A stretch of 54,697 nucleotides of DNA from Dehalococcoidia bacterium (GTDB lineage: Bacteria; Chloroflexota; Dehalococcoidia; DSTF01; JACRBR01). The position numbers and the translations under genes are program-made. Where the stretch lies: positions 1 to 54,697 of the forward strand of contig JBBDXD010000002.1 of NCBI GenBank assembly GCA_040902535.1, written 5' to 3'. This document shows, piece by piece, positions 25,133 to 33,405 of this stretch (positions are counted from its first letter, which is position 1; every line of letters starts with the position of its first letter). Below the pieces are notes generated by a model. It made no database searches. It saw nothing but the letters and a program-made list of their open reading frames with translations, and was not told the origin of the DNA.

Positions 25133-26233
25133 TTGGTCGTCGCAGTCGCACCGCCGGGCAACGGACAAACCCCCGCCACCATCGCTGCGCCGGCTGTCGC
25201 AAAGGCCGCCGGCCTTCGCTATGTGTCCGATGCCACACCTGGCATCACGCGGAAACAGGAACGCAGCGGTTTCGCATACGCACATCCCGACGGTCAGCCG
25301 CTACGCGACGAGGGTGACCTTCGCCGCGTCAAGGCGCTGGCCATACCGCCGGCGTGGTCAGATGTGTGGATCTCGCCCCACGCCAACGGGCACCTGCAGG
25401 CCACGGGGCGAGACGCCCGTGGCCGCAAGCAGTACCGCTATCACACGACGTGGAGCGAGGTTCGAGACCAGGCCAAGTTCGGCCGCATGCTCGATTTCGC
25501 AGCGGCGCTGCCGGGCATTCGCCAGCGCGTCGAAGCCGATCTCGCCCGTCCGGGCCTCCCGCGTGAAAAGGTGCTGGCAGCCGTCGTGCGTCTCCTCGAG
25601 ATCACGTTAATCCGCGTCGGCAACGAGGAGTACGCGCGGCAGAACAAGTCGTTCGGCCTCACGACGTTTCGCAACCGGCACGTCAGCGTCTCGGGCGCGA
25701 CACTGCGGTTCAAGTTCACCGGCAAGCATGGAAAGACCCATGACGTCGGCATCCGCAATCGCCAGCTTGCCGGGATTATCAAGCGCTGCCAGGAACTCCC
25801 AGGGCAGGAACTCTTCCAGTACCTCGACGACGATGGGCAGCGACAGGCGATCGGCTCCAGCGACGTGAACGACTATCTGCGCGCGATCACGGACAGCGAC
25901 TTCACGGCCAAGGACTTCCGCACCTGGGCAGGCACGGTGCTCGCGGCCCTGGCGCTCCACGAGTTTGGTGCGCCTCAATCGGAGACGCAGGCCAAGCACA
26001 ACGTCCTGCGCGCGATCGAGTTTGTCGCGGCGCGTCTCGGCAACACGCCGGCGATCAGCCGCAAGTGCTACGTGCACCCTGCCGTGCTTGACGCATACAA
26101 CGAGGGCGCGCTCGAGGGCGACCTCCTGGACATCGGCGACGAAGCACGGGACGCGGTGGACGGCGGCCTCACGTCGCAGGAAGCCGCCGTGATAGCGCTC
26201 TTGCAGCAGCGAGCCAGCGCGGCCGCCGCATGA
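25133..26233 (+). CDS. DNA topoisomerase IB
   Basis: A 366-residue bacterial type IB topoisomerase, which relaxes supercoils through a 3'-phosphotyrosyl intermediate. The N-terminal domain has SGFAYAHPDG, AIPPAWSDVWI and GRDARGRKQYRYH. The catalytic domain holds LIRVGNEEYARQNKSFGLTT, the KDFRTWAGT segment with the catalytic Arg, and the nucleophile Tyr313 in SRKCYVHP. It starts at a TTG with GGAGG 5-6 nt upstream; no better start fits. The bacterial family is patchy and often found beside DNA-stress or general-stress genes, as here. Confidence 0.9.
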   Translation: MVVAVAPPGNGQTPATIAAPAVAKAAGLRYVSDATPGITRKQERSGFAYAHPDGQPLRDEGDLRRVKALAIPPAWSDVWISPHANGHLQATGRDARGRKQYRYHTTWSEVRDQAKFGRMLDFAAALPGIRQRVEADLARPGLPREKVLAAVVRLLEITLIRVGNEEYARQNKSFGLTTFRNRHVSVSGATLRFKFTGKHGKTHDVGIRNRQLAGIIKRCQELPGQELFQYLDDDGQRQAIGSSDVNDYLRAITDSDFTAKDFRTWAGTVLAALALHEFGAPQSETQAKHNVLRAIEFVAARLGNTPAISRKCYVHPAVLDAYNEGALEGDLLDIGDEARDAVDGGLTSQEAAVIALLQQRASAAAA

Positions 26234-26399
26234 CCGTCGCCATGCCGCGCCGTCAAGCATCAACCTCCGACATAATCTTGATATGGCCCGTGATGCCGTC
26301 ATGCCTTCGTCGATCCGCGGTCGGGGATACGTTGAACGCAACAGGTTCGAAACGACCCGGATCGTCGCCAGATGGGGGTGGCGCCGCAGGAAGGCAGCC

Positions 26400-26906
26400 A
26401 TGACAGACTTACTTAATCCCAGGCCGGTTGCAGTGCTCGACGACGACGTCCAGTTCATCCGGATGGTCGAGCGAATCCTCAAGACGGACGGGCTCCAGAT
26501 TCAGCCCGTGACGACGCCGGACCTCGACGAGGCGGCCCGAGTCGTGGCAATGACCAACTGCCGCGTCGCGCTCGTGGACATCTACATGTACGGCGAAGCG
26601 GCAGGGTTCGAGCTTATCGAGCGCCTCCGCCAGCAGCCGATGACGGCAAACCTGCCGCTCATCGTCACCAGCGGGGCGTATCGCGAGATTGCGCGGCACG
26701 TGCCGTTCCTCCAACACCACAGGTGCAGCATCCTCCCCAAACCGTTCGAGGTTGATGCGTTAATCAGCCAGATCCACCATGCCCACGCCGGCGACGCGCC
26801 GCTTCAGACTCCCGCGCCGGAGGAGTCTGATGAGTGGAGTGACCGTCACCCGGGCAGTTGGCGCTTTCTGGCGAATCCGCTTCGCCGGGTAGAGCGCACT
26901 GCCTGA
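26400..26906 (+). CDS. Stand-alone receiver-domain protein
   Basis: A 168-residue protein made of one receiver domain and a short polar tail with no DNA-binding domain. Visible are the acidic pocket VAVLDDDVQF, the phospho-acceptor Asp in VALVDIYMYGEA, the Thr/Ser switch LIVTSGAY and the lysine in SILPKPFEV. Such CheY-like proteins pass phosphate on or bind a target protein; the kinase encoded nearby is a possible donor. AGGAAGG precedes the ATG. A longer frame upstream lacks family sequence and is not used. Confidence 0.82.
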   Translation: MTDLLNPRPVAVLDDDVQFIRMVERILKTDGLQIQPVTTPDLDEAARVVAMTNCRVALVDIYMYGEAAGFELIERLRQQPMTANLPLIVTSGAYREIARHVPFLQHHRCSILPKPFEVDALISQIHHAHAGDAPLQTPAPEESDEWSDRHPGSWRFLANPLRRVERTA

Positions 26907-26923
26907 CCTGAAAGGAGCCCCTC

Positions 26924-27517
26924 GTGCCGAAGGTCGAAGACGAGATCGTCGTACGCGCACCGGTCGATACGGTGTACGGAGCGTGGCATAACTTCGAGAA
27001 CTTTCCACGCTTCATGCAGAACATCCACGAAGTGCGCGTTGTCAGTGGCGGCCGTTCGCACTGGAAAGCGAAGGGCCCGCTCGGCGCCGCTGCTGAGTGG
27101 GACGCAGAAATGACGCTCGATGAGCCGAACAAGGCGATCGGTTGGCGCTCGATCGAAGGCAACAGCGCCGTCAAGACGGCGGGGCGCGTCAACTTTGAGC
27201 CGCAGGGCGACACGACGACCAGGTTGAGCGTTCTCCTCGACTATGACGCGCCGACAGGCGCCATCGGCAACGTCGTCGCGAAGATCTTCGCCGACCCCGA
27301 AAAGCTGATGAAGGAAGACCTGCAGCGTTTCAAGGAAACGATCGAACAGGGCTGGGAACTCTCAGGGTTCTCGTACGGCGAAGGACAAACGTCGGGGAGC
27401 GGTGAGACGCTCGGCGGGTCGATGGGCCCGACGACGGCGCAGGACCTGGAGGCGCTTGACCGCACGAACACTGGCGACACGTCGCCACAAGAGGTCGACG
27501 ACCCGGCGGAGCGCTGA
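26924..27517 (+). CDS. SRPBCC (START-like) cyclase/dehydrase-family protein
   Basis: A 197-residue protein whose first ~150 residues match the polyketide cyclase/dehydrase branch of the SRPBCC fold: VEDEIVVRAPVDTVYGAWHNFENFPRFM, then AEWDAEMTLDEPNKAIGWRSIEG and a long C-terminal helix (KLMKEDLQRFKETIEQ). The fold binds hydrophobic ligands. The tail is acidic and low in complexity. It starts at GTG with AAAGGAG 7 nt upstream, 17 bp after the receiver gene, so the two are probably cotranscribed. The ligand is unknown. Confidence 0.82.
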   Translation: MPKVEDEIVVRAPVDTVYGAWHNFENFPRFMQNIHEVRVVSGGRSHWKAKGPLGAAAEWDAEMTLDEPNKAIGWRSIEGNSAVKTAGRVNFEPQGDTTTRLSVLLDYDAPTGAIGNVVAKIFADPEKLMKEDLQRFKETIEQGWELSGFSYGEGQTSGSGETLGGSMGPTTAQDLEALDRTNTGDTSPQEVDDPAER

Positions 27518-27543
27518 CGCACCATCACTCGCTGATACAAGAA

Positions 27544-27568
27544 AGAGGGTCTCGCATCGAGACCCTCT
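27544..27568. terminator. Bidirectional intrinsic terminator hairpin
   Basis: A perfect 11-bp stem (AGAGGGTCTCG) with a CAT loop lies between the convergent SRPBCC and D,D-carboxypeptidase genes. Confidence 0.8.
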
Positions 27569-27593
27569 CGTCATGCCTGCCAACGACAGACGA

Positions 27594-28607
27594 TCAAACA
27601 GGAGTGCCGGCGCATACGCCTAGCGACGCGATCAGTTCGTCGTCCAGCCCCATCCGCTCGGCCAGTTTCATCGTCATCGCCATGCGCGGGCTGACGCCGA
27701 TCCAGTCATGCGAGGAGTACGCCCAGTCGAACAGCGCGCCGGCGTCGGCATTGCGGTCCGCGCTGTTGAGCACGGACACGACCAGGCGGCGGCCGTTGCG
27801 CACCATGCTCGCGACGAACGTCCAGCCGGCGCGGTTCGTCCAGCCGATCTTGATCCCATCGGCGCCGGGCGCGCCCTGCAACAGCGTATTACCGTTGTAC
27901 AGCGTGTAATCTCCCGCCGCCGGCGCAAGGTGCCACTCCTGCGCGCCGACGACGCGTCTAAACACGTCGTTCCGCATCGAGTACGCGCCCAGGATGGCCA
28001 GGTCGTACGCGGTCGAATAATGCTCCTGGCGGTCGAGGCCGTGCGGATTGCGGAAGTGCGAATCGCGCATGCCCAGTTCGCCGGCCTTGGCGTTCATCCG
28101 CTCGACGAACCGGCTGACATCGCCGTCCATCGCCCGCGCGATCTCCAGCGCTGCGTCGTTACCGGATGGCAGCATCAGCCCGAAGAGCAGATCCGTCATC
28201 GAGATCTGGACGCCGGGCCGCAGCCCCATCACCGAACTGCCCACCATTCTCGAGGCGTCCGTCTCCGCTACGACCATCTGGTCCAGCGGCGCCGATTCCG
28301 CCGCCAGGATCGCCGTCATGATCTTTGTGGTGCTCGCGGGCGAGCGCCGTTCGTGCTCGTTGTAGCCCCAGAGCACCTCCTTCGTCTCCGCATCGATGAC
28401 GACGGCGGTAGCGGCGGAGACGAGGGGCGCCGGGGCGGCGTTGCGCAGTTTTCTTGCCATGGTGCTCTGCGGGGCGGTGTTGTCTGCGACGGGAATCGCA
28501 CTGCAGTTGACGTTGGCCTCGGCGAAAGCGGGACTCTCGGCTTTGAAGGACACCGCCATCGCGAGGCTACTCCCTGCAACAAAAATGAAGATTGCGTTCC
28601 TGAACAT
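27594..28607 (-). CDS. D-alanyl-D-alanine carboxypeptidase (peptidase S11)
   Basis: A ~337-residue penicillin-binding protein of the DacA/DacF type, which trims pentapeptide stems of peptidoglycan outside the membrane. A signal peptide (FRNAIFIFVAGSSLAMAV) ends near SPAFA. Counted from the GTG at 28613, the SxxK motif is Ser94-Thr-Thr-Lys97, the SxN motif is Ser150-Gly-Asn152, and the third motif is Lys255-Ile-Gly257 instead of Lys-Thr-Gly. The extra C-terminal domain of PBP5 is missing, leaving a short tail. ATG 28607 or the GTG two codons before it is the start; no clear ribosome-binding site separates them. Confidence 0.88.
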   Translation of the reverse strand: MFRNAIFIFVAGSSLAMAVSFKAESPAFAEANVNCSAIPVADNTAPQSTMARKLRNAAPAPLVSAATAVVIDAETKEVLWGYNEHERRSPASTTKIMTAILAAESAPLDQMVVAETDASRMVGSSVMGLRPGVQISMTDLLFGLMLPSGNDAALEIARAMDGDVSRFVERMNAKAGELGMRDSHFRNPHGLDRQEHYSTAYDLAILGAYSMRNDVFRRVVGAQEWHLAPAAGDYTLYNGNTLLQGAPGADGIKIGWTNRAGWTFVASMVRNGRRLVVSVLNSADRNADAGALFDWAYSSHDWIGVSPRMAMTMKLAERMGLDDELIASLGVCAGTPV

Positions 28608-28682
28608 CGGCACCGCCGGTTGGGACTACACGCTCACCGTTCTGTTGGACTCGCACGTCGATCACCTCATGCCGCCAAACTC

Positions 28683-29777
28683 CTACTGGTACATCACCAT
28701 GTCGGGCATGGGATCGAGCGCGAGCACGTCTTGCTCCGTACCGACGGGCCGATCCTGCTTGAGGAAGATGTTGAATGAGCGTCGCTCCGCGTACGGGCGA
28801 GCCATGTAGTGCCGATACTTCTTCACCTTCTCCGGGTAGTCGCCGAACGCGTCCATGTTGAGCACGACGTCCACGTTCGGAAGATCCGCCGTCACCTCGC
28901 CTTCGATGATCGTGCCGTCCATGAACTGGTGGACGATGAGCATCTTCGGCGGCAGATTGTGCTTCTCCGTCAGTTCCTGCAGGTACAGTTGCGCGCCGTT
29001 GATGTCGTGGCCGCTGATCACGCCCGAGGTATGGATGGGGTAGCCGTTTGGTCCCACCGCGTACTCCGGGTCGATCGCCACGTGTACGCGCGGATTCAAG
29101 AGGAAGCGTTCGATCTTTGCGATCTCGGCGGCCACGGTGCTGCGGCCGATCTGCAGATCCAGGATGACCTGGAGGCCATGCTCTTCCGCGAGCCGCAGGT
29201 ACTCCTCGACGCGATCGTCCGGCAGGTAGCTGAGGTAGAGGCCGTTGCCGGTCGGCTCGCTCTGCACGATGCCGTAGATCAGGTCAAGCGTCGGAACGGC
29301 TTTGCGATCGCCGTTCAGGTCGTCGTAGAGTCGCGCGTGCTCTTTCAGTCGCTGGGCCAGGTCCTGTGGTGACATCGTGCCGAGCACGCCCAGGCCGGGC
29401 GCGAGCGGTGTGCCGTAGTACACGATGAGCTGGTTCGTCTCAAACAGCGAAGTCGGTGCGGGGGGGACGGGCGTCGGCGGAACGTCTCTCGGAACGGCGG
29501 TGGGGGGAGCGGGGGGCGCTTCTGGCGGCGCCTGCGGTCGCCTCAGCTCCAGGCGCGGCGCCAGGGGCTTCGGCGTCGGGCTGACGGTGGGCGATGCCCC
29601 CGGCGCGGCGCCCGCATCTTGCGTGTAGATCTGCGTCGTGCCTGCGGCGGCGTGTACGGTTGGCGGATCGCCGGGATCACCCCTTGATGCAATGCCGACG
29701 AAACCACCGAACGCGATGGCTGTTATGGAAATGAAACATGGGACCGCATAAGCGCGCCAAGGCCGCTTGTTGAACAA
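28683..29777 (-). CDS. Secreted protein of unknown function, possible TIM-barrel
   Basis: A 364-residue exported protein. The N-terminal membrane segment (AVPCFISITAIAFGGFVGIA) is followed by a ~70-residue proline-rich linker with TVSPTPKPLAP and PPTPVPPAPT, then a folded domain starting NQLIVYYGTPLAPGLGVLG. Repeated beta/alpha-like units (VPTLDLIYGIVQSEP, GLQVILDLQIGRS, HVAIDPEYAV, KMLIVHQFMD, VDVVLNMDAFGDY) with acidic residues at strand ends suggest a glycoside-hydrolase-like barrel. No family is recognised. It starts at TTG with GAGGTGA 6 nt upstream and has a good upstream promoter. Confidence 0.7.
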   Translation of the reverse strand: MFNKRPWRAYAVPCFISITAIAFGGFVGIASRGDPGDPPTVHAAAGTTQIYTQDAGAAPGASPTVSPTPKPLAPRLELRRPQAPPEAPPAPPTAVPRDVPPTPVPPAPTSLFETNQLIVYYGTPLAPGLGVLGTMSPQDLAQRLKEHARLYDDLNGDRKAVPTLDLIYGIVQSEPTGNGLYLSYLPDDRVEEYLRLAEEHGLQVILDLQIGRSTVAAEIAKIERFLLNPRVHVAIDPEYAVGPNGYPIHTSGVISGHDINGAQLYLQELTEKHNLPPKMLIVHQFMDGTIIEGEVTADLPNVDVVLNMDAFGDYPEKVKKYRHYMARPYAERRSFNIFLKQDRPVGTEQDVLALDPMPDMVMYQ

Positions 29778-29818
29778 GTGGATTCACCTCAAAAATGCGG
29801 GAGGTTGGGGTACTGCGC

Positions 29819-29848
29819 ACTATAGGGCCCGCTCTTGAAGCAGGTCAA
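29819..29848 (-). promoter_or_regulatory. Sigma70-type promoter
   Basis: On the minus strand TTGACC (29848-29843) and TATAGT (29824-29819) are 18 bp apart. The predicted transcription start would give a leader of about 35 nt before the TTG start of the secreted barrel-like protein. This is the clearest promoter in the window. Confidence 0.7.
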
Positions 29849-30097
29849 CGCTTTCGACATGCATCCGCGCGCCTTTTGATACTTTTGAAACGAGTTTGAC
29901 AACGTTGAAATCGCCGTCTGCGTCACTAACGGAGGCGCACGTGCGCATACACCGCGATGCAACCCAACGCGACGCGCAATCGTGCGCGTGCTCGCCCGGA
30001 CTACGTCGTGCTAGCGCTAGCTCGCCGGATCGCGAATCTTGCGAATTTCAGGACCGTATCAGCGACGGATTTATGCGGGGAAAAACGGCGGAAGGAT
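29849..30097. other. Intergenic region
   Basis: About 250 bp upstream of the promoter at 29819-29848 and downstream of the PRC-barrel gene's terminator. Part is AT-richer than the surroundings (around 29870-29915). Short frames cross it, but none has a ribosome-binding site or recognisable sequence. Confidence 0.4.
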
Positions 30098-30120
30098 GGC
30101 CCGGGCGTCCCGCCCGGGCC
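30098..30120 (-). terminator. Intrinsic terminator
   Basis: A perfect 10-bp GC stem (GGCCCGGGCG arm) with a 3-nt loop, followed on the minus strand by CATCCTTCCGCCGTTTTT, lies 26 bp past the PRC-barrel stop. Confidence 0.82.
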
Positions 30121-30145
30121 TGGCCCGCTCGATGGCGCCTCGGGG

Positions 30146-30781
30146 TCAGGCGGTGGTCGTCGGCGGCGGGAACGTCTGTGGGTCGTTGCCTCGCATCACC
30201 TCGTCCGACGATGCGGGCTCGTCGCTGATGTCACCGTTTCCCATCGCGCGAGATCCTGCCGTCGAGGCATCTGTCTTGTCGTCTTCGCTGTCAGCGCGAC
30301 GCTCGGCGGACGCCATGACGATGATCGCGTCGTCGCCGATCGAGACGACTTCGTGCGGCATGATATCCGTCTTATCGCCGAACCCGAGGAGGCCGCTGCT
30401 CGCGTGATATGCGGTGATGTTGCCGCCGTCGTCGATCAGGATCTTGTCGACGGTCCCAAGGGAGTTTCCCGTCTCCGTCACGACTGGCGTACCCCGTAGA
30501 TGGAGACCGGAGTCGATGATCTCTTGCGCCCGGGGCCGCGACGCCAGTTCGTCGAGCACGCCTGAGACTCGTACGGTGATGGCGTTATCGCCGATCGCCC
30601 GAATGTGCGCGCGTTCGAGGAACATCAGGCCGTTCATGCCGCCCGCGGGCGAAACCATCACGCCAAGCAGCGCGTGCTCCGCCGGGTCGAAGAGCACGTC
30701 CTTGACGCGCCCCAGTTCCTTGCCCTCAGTGATCGCGATGACCGGCATCGACAAAAGCTCGTTGGCATCTCGTCCTTGCAT
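30146..30781 (-). CDS. PRC-barrel domain protein
   Basis: A 211-residue soluble protein with two PRC-barrel-like units: residues ~5-75 (LLSMPVIAITEGKELGRVKDVLFDP, LLGVMVSP) and ~85-150 (LHLRGTPVVTETGNSLGTVDKILIDDGGNITAY). The remainder is an acidic, disordered tail. PRC barrels occur in RNA processing, photosynthetic assembly and many stress proteins; no specific role can be assigned. GAAGGAGA lies 7 nt before the ATG, and the internal start is preferred over an upstream one with no family sequence. The adjacent upstream gene also encodes a small stress-type membrane protein. Confidence 0.82.
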   Translation of the reverse strand: MQGRDANELLSMPVIAITEGKELGRVKDVLFDPAEHALLGVMVSPAGGMNGLMFLERAHIRAIGDNAITVRVSGVLDELASRPRAQEIIDSGLHLRGTPVVTETGNSLGTVDKILIDDGGNITAYHASSGLLGFGDKTDIMPHEVVSIGDDAIIVMASAERRADSEDDKTDASTAGSRAMGNGDISDEPASSDEVMRGNDPQTFPPPTTTA

Positions 30782-30892
30782 AGTCGTCTCCTTCAATCGT
30801 TGGGTTAAGCGCAGATGGCAAGCGGCCGAGCGCTGTCGCTCCGCCGCCGGCACATGATACCTGCGTCACAATCGCAAGTCAGCCGTAACCGC

Positions 30893-31330
30893 TTAACGGT
30901 TGCGGCCTTCGCGCTTCCGGATGTCGTCGCTTCGCATCGGCTCGTCGGGCGTGACGTCGGGGCGCAGCCCCGAGCCCGTGCGCGGCTCGGCGTCAAAGGA
31001 CGAGTCGTATCCGCGACCCTCGCTGCCGCCCTGGAGCGGTTGCCTCAACGCGGTCAGATCGGGGTCGACGACGTGGTGCTCGCGCCGGAAGACGTTGGCC
31101 GTGATGCCGAGAATGACGCCACCCAGCAGCCAAACGATGCCGTCCTGGAACGAGTTTGTCGCGTCCTCGTTGATCTGCCCGAATGCCACGAGCAGGCCAA
31201 TGACCCCTGCCGCGATGGCGAGCCCTGAGAGAATCGTGGCCAGCCCGTTGCCCAGCCACGTATCGACGTCTTTGGCCGTCCGGCTGCGGTCTTTCCGCAC
31301 GGAACCCGAGTAGGCCTCTGTCCTGTTCAT
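30893..31330 (-). CDS. Small two-span membrane protein, unknown function
   Basis: A 145-residue protein. After a charged N-terminus (NRTEAYSGSVRKDRSRTAK), two hydrophobic segments follow (ATILSGLAIAAGVIGLLVAF and GIVWLLGGVILGITANVF), then a ~70-residue polar, arginine- and aspartate-rich tail. AAAAGGAGGAATC before the ATG is a strong ribosome-binding site and fixes the start. No family is recognised. Its layout resembles small envelope-stress proteins found near PRC-barrel and YihY genes, but that is only context. Confidence 0.65.
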   Translation of the reverse strand: MNRTEAYSGSVRKDRSRTAKDVDTWLGNGLATILSGLAIAAGVIGLLVAFGQINEDATNSFQDGIVWLLGGVILGITANVFRREHHVVDPDLTALRQPLQGGSEGRGYDSSFDAEPRTGSGLRPDVTPDEPMRSDDIRKREGRNR

Positions 31331-31561
31331 GATTCCTCCTTTTCGGAACCTGCACCTCCATGCTGCCACTGGCCGGATAGCACCGTCATTACAGGCCGTC
31401 GAAGCTGTATGTCGCGTCGCGCACAGATGCCGGGGCCCTTGACGCCCCGCCCCGCGTGCAGCGCATCGCTATGTGCGCGAGAACGGACTTTACGGAGGCG
31501 TAACAGCCGCCCGCGCATACTGGAGCCAACCAGACACAGGAAACCGACCGGAGGCGGCACC

Positions 31562-32098
31562 ATGGATCAACTGACCGACTGGCAGAACGCACTCATCCTC
31601 GTCGCCGTGCTGTTCGCCCTCTATATCCTCGTCATGTGGGCCGCCGCGGTTGTCTGGACCTACCGCGATATCCGCGCCCGCACGAACGAGCCGTTCGAGC
31701 AGGCGTCGTCCGTGTTGCTCGTCGCGATCTTCAACATCCCGGGGTTGCTGCTGCACGTGCTGATGCGGCCCAAGACGACCATCGAGGACCAGATGGACCG
31801 CCGCCTCGAGGCGGAAGCGATGTTCCAGGACATCCAGGAGCGCCCCGCCTGCCCGCAGTGTGCCGCTCGTATTCAGCCGGACTTCATCCTGTGTCCGCAG
31901 TGCCGCGCGCAACTCCGGACGCCATGCGCCGATTGCAGCCAGCCGCTGGCCGTCGATTGGGTGATGTGCCCGTACTGCACCGCCGACCGCACGCCGGCGC
32001 CGCTCACGGTGCCGCGCCGCCGACCGGCAGCGAGCACGCTCAGGCCGAGCGTGCCGGCGCCGCGCACGGCGTTTGCCGCGGGACGGCCGCGGGCATAG
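31562..32098 (+). CDS. Membrane-anchored zinc-ribbon protein
   Basis: A 178-residue protein. Two hydrophobic segments (ALILVAVLFALYILVMWAAA and SVLLVAIFNIPGLLLHVLM) are followed by a cytoplasmic double zinc-ribbon: CPQC, CPQC, CADC and CPYC, eight cysteines in four CxxC pairs, enough for two zinc ions. The C-terminus is basic and proline-rich. Such double zinc-ribbon tails usually mediate protein or nucleic-acid contacts; the partner is unknown. CCGGAGG before the ATG sets the start. The YihY gene follows by 31 bp and is probably cotranscribed. Confidence 0.78.
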   Translation: MDQLTDWQNALILVAVLFALYILVMWAAAVVWTYRDIRARTNEPFEQASSVLLVAIFNIPGLLLHVLMRPKTTIEDQMDRRLEAEAMFQDIQERPACPQCAARIQPDFILCPQCRAQLRTPCADCSQPLAVDWVMCPYCTADRTPAPLTVPRRRPAASTLRPSVPAPRTAFAAGRPRA

Positions 32099-32129
32099 CC
32101 GGCGGCTCGCCTGCTAGAACGGTTCTGAG

Positions 32130-33062
32130 ATGGCCATCATCGGCGAGCGGCTCCAGCACTTGCGCGTCGGCGAGTTCGACGTGACGGGGATCGCCCGCGA
32201 GACCGCGCGCGAAGTCGCCGATGACGACGTCTCCGGTCTCAGCGCCGAAATGGCGTATCACGCCATCCTCGCGATCTTCCCGTTCCTGCTCCTGCTCGCC
32301 GGGCTCACGTCGATCGTCGACAACGTGTTTTCAGTCGGCAACCTCACTGACCGCATCGTGGACAAGGCCGCGCAGGTGATGCCCGAAGACGCCGTCTCCG
32401 TCATCCGGTCGTTCACGCAAGAAGTCGTGAACGCTGACGGCGGGATCGCCATCGTGGTCGGTCTGGTCGGCTCGTTGTGGGCCGCATCTTCCGTGATCGG
32501 GTCAGCGATGAAGGCGCTCAACCGCGCGTACGACGTGAAGGAAGACCGCGGGCTTGTTCGGCGCAAGCTGATCGCGCTTGCCCTCACGTTCGTGTTCGGC
32601 GGTCTCATGCTCGCCGCCGCCATGCTCGTCGCGACGGGCGGCATCATCGCCGGTGGCGTCGGCGAGGCGGTGGGATGGGAGTCGCAATTCGTGCGGCTGT
32701 GGAACTGGGTGACGTTGCCCGCCGCGCTCATGCTCGTGGTACTCGCGGTCGCGTTGTTGTATTGGCTCGCACCCAACACCGGGCACCAGTTTCGATGGAT
32801 CACGCCCGGCGCCGCGTTGTTCGCCATAGGCTGGGTGATCGCGTCGTTGGCCTTCGCGTTCTACGTCGCGAACTTCGCGTCCTACAACCGGACCTACGGA
32901 TCAATCGGCGCGGTGATCATCCTGCTCGTCTGGCTGTACTGGACGAACTTCCTGCTGCTGGTCGGCGGCGAACTCAACGCCGTCCTCGCACGCCGGCACG
33001 ATGAGGAGTACCAGCGCGAGAGCGGGTCGCAACCGCGCTCCGGGTCGCGCGCGCAGCCCTGA
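32130..33062 (+). CDS. YihY/BrkB-family membrane protein
   Basis: A 310-residue protein with about six membrane spans, matching the YihY/virulence factor BrkB family. It shows the family's N-terminal DVSGLSAEMAYHAILAIFPFLLLL, the central SLWAASSVIGSAMKALNRAYDVKEDRG and the C-terminal ASYNRTYGSIGAVIILLVWLYWTNFLLLVGGELNAVL. BrkB was once called ribonuclease BN in error; the transport or envelope function remains unproven. The C-terminal tail is polar and Arg/Ser-rich. Confidence 0.9.
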   Translation: MAIIGERLQHLRVGEFDVTGIARETAREVADDDVSGLSAEMAYHAILAIFPFLLLLAGLTSIVDNVFSVGNLTDRIVDKAAQVMPEDAVSVIRSFTQEVVNADGGIAIVVGLVGSLWAASSVIGSAMKALNRAYDVKEDRGLVRRKLIALALTFVFGGLMLAAAMLVATGGIIAGGVGEAVGWESQFVRLWNWVTLPAALMLVVLAVALLYWLAPNTGHQFRWITPGAALFAIGWVIASLAFAFYVANFASYNRTYGSIGAVIILLVWLYWTNFLLLVGGELNAVLARRHDEEYQRESGSQPRSGSRAQP

Positions 33063-33405
33063 GCGCGCCGTCGCACGCACAGCCAACCGCCGATCATCAT
33101 TCGCCGCGTAGGGCGCGCACATCTGATCGCAGAACCCGGCCTATCGTCGCTCCTGCGCCTGTCAGCAGCACCAGCGCGTGCGCGTTGTCCGTCATCTGGC
33201 AGCGCGATGATCTTGCCGGACGGCGTAACAGTTTCGTGACGCGCGCACCGGCGCGCTCACAGATCGGCATACGCTCCGTCGCCGCACTGCGACCGCCGGA
33301 TCGGGCTGACACGCAACTGAAACAGCGTCGCGTCGAGTTGCGGCGGTCGCCTTGCGTGCCGTCAGGCACGATAGATGCCGTGACAGGCAAGAAACGGGGA
33401 GCCAC
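33063..33405. other. Intergenic region upstream of the PBP gene
   Basis: About 340 bp with no supported gene. It contains a small perfect hairpin CGTGCC-GTCA-GGCACG at 33355-33370, about 35 bp before the PBP start, which might be an operator or leader hairpin. No convincing promoter hexamers were seen. Confidence 0.4.

Noticed and set aside
29896-30228. A 110-codon frame in the gap before the PRC-barrel gene
   Set aside because: It crosses the intrinsic terminator at 30098-30120, lacks a ribosome-binding site and shows no recognisable sequence.
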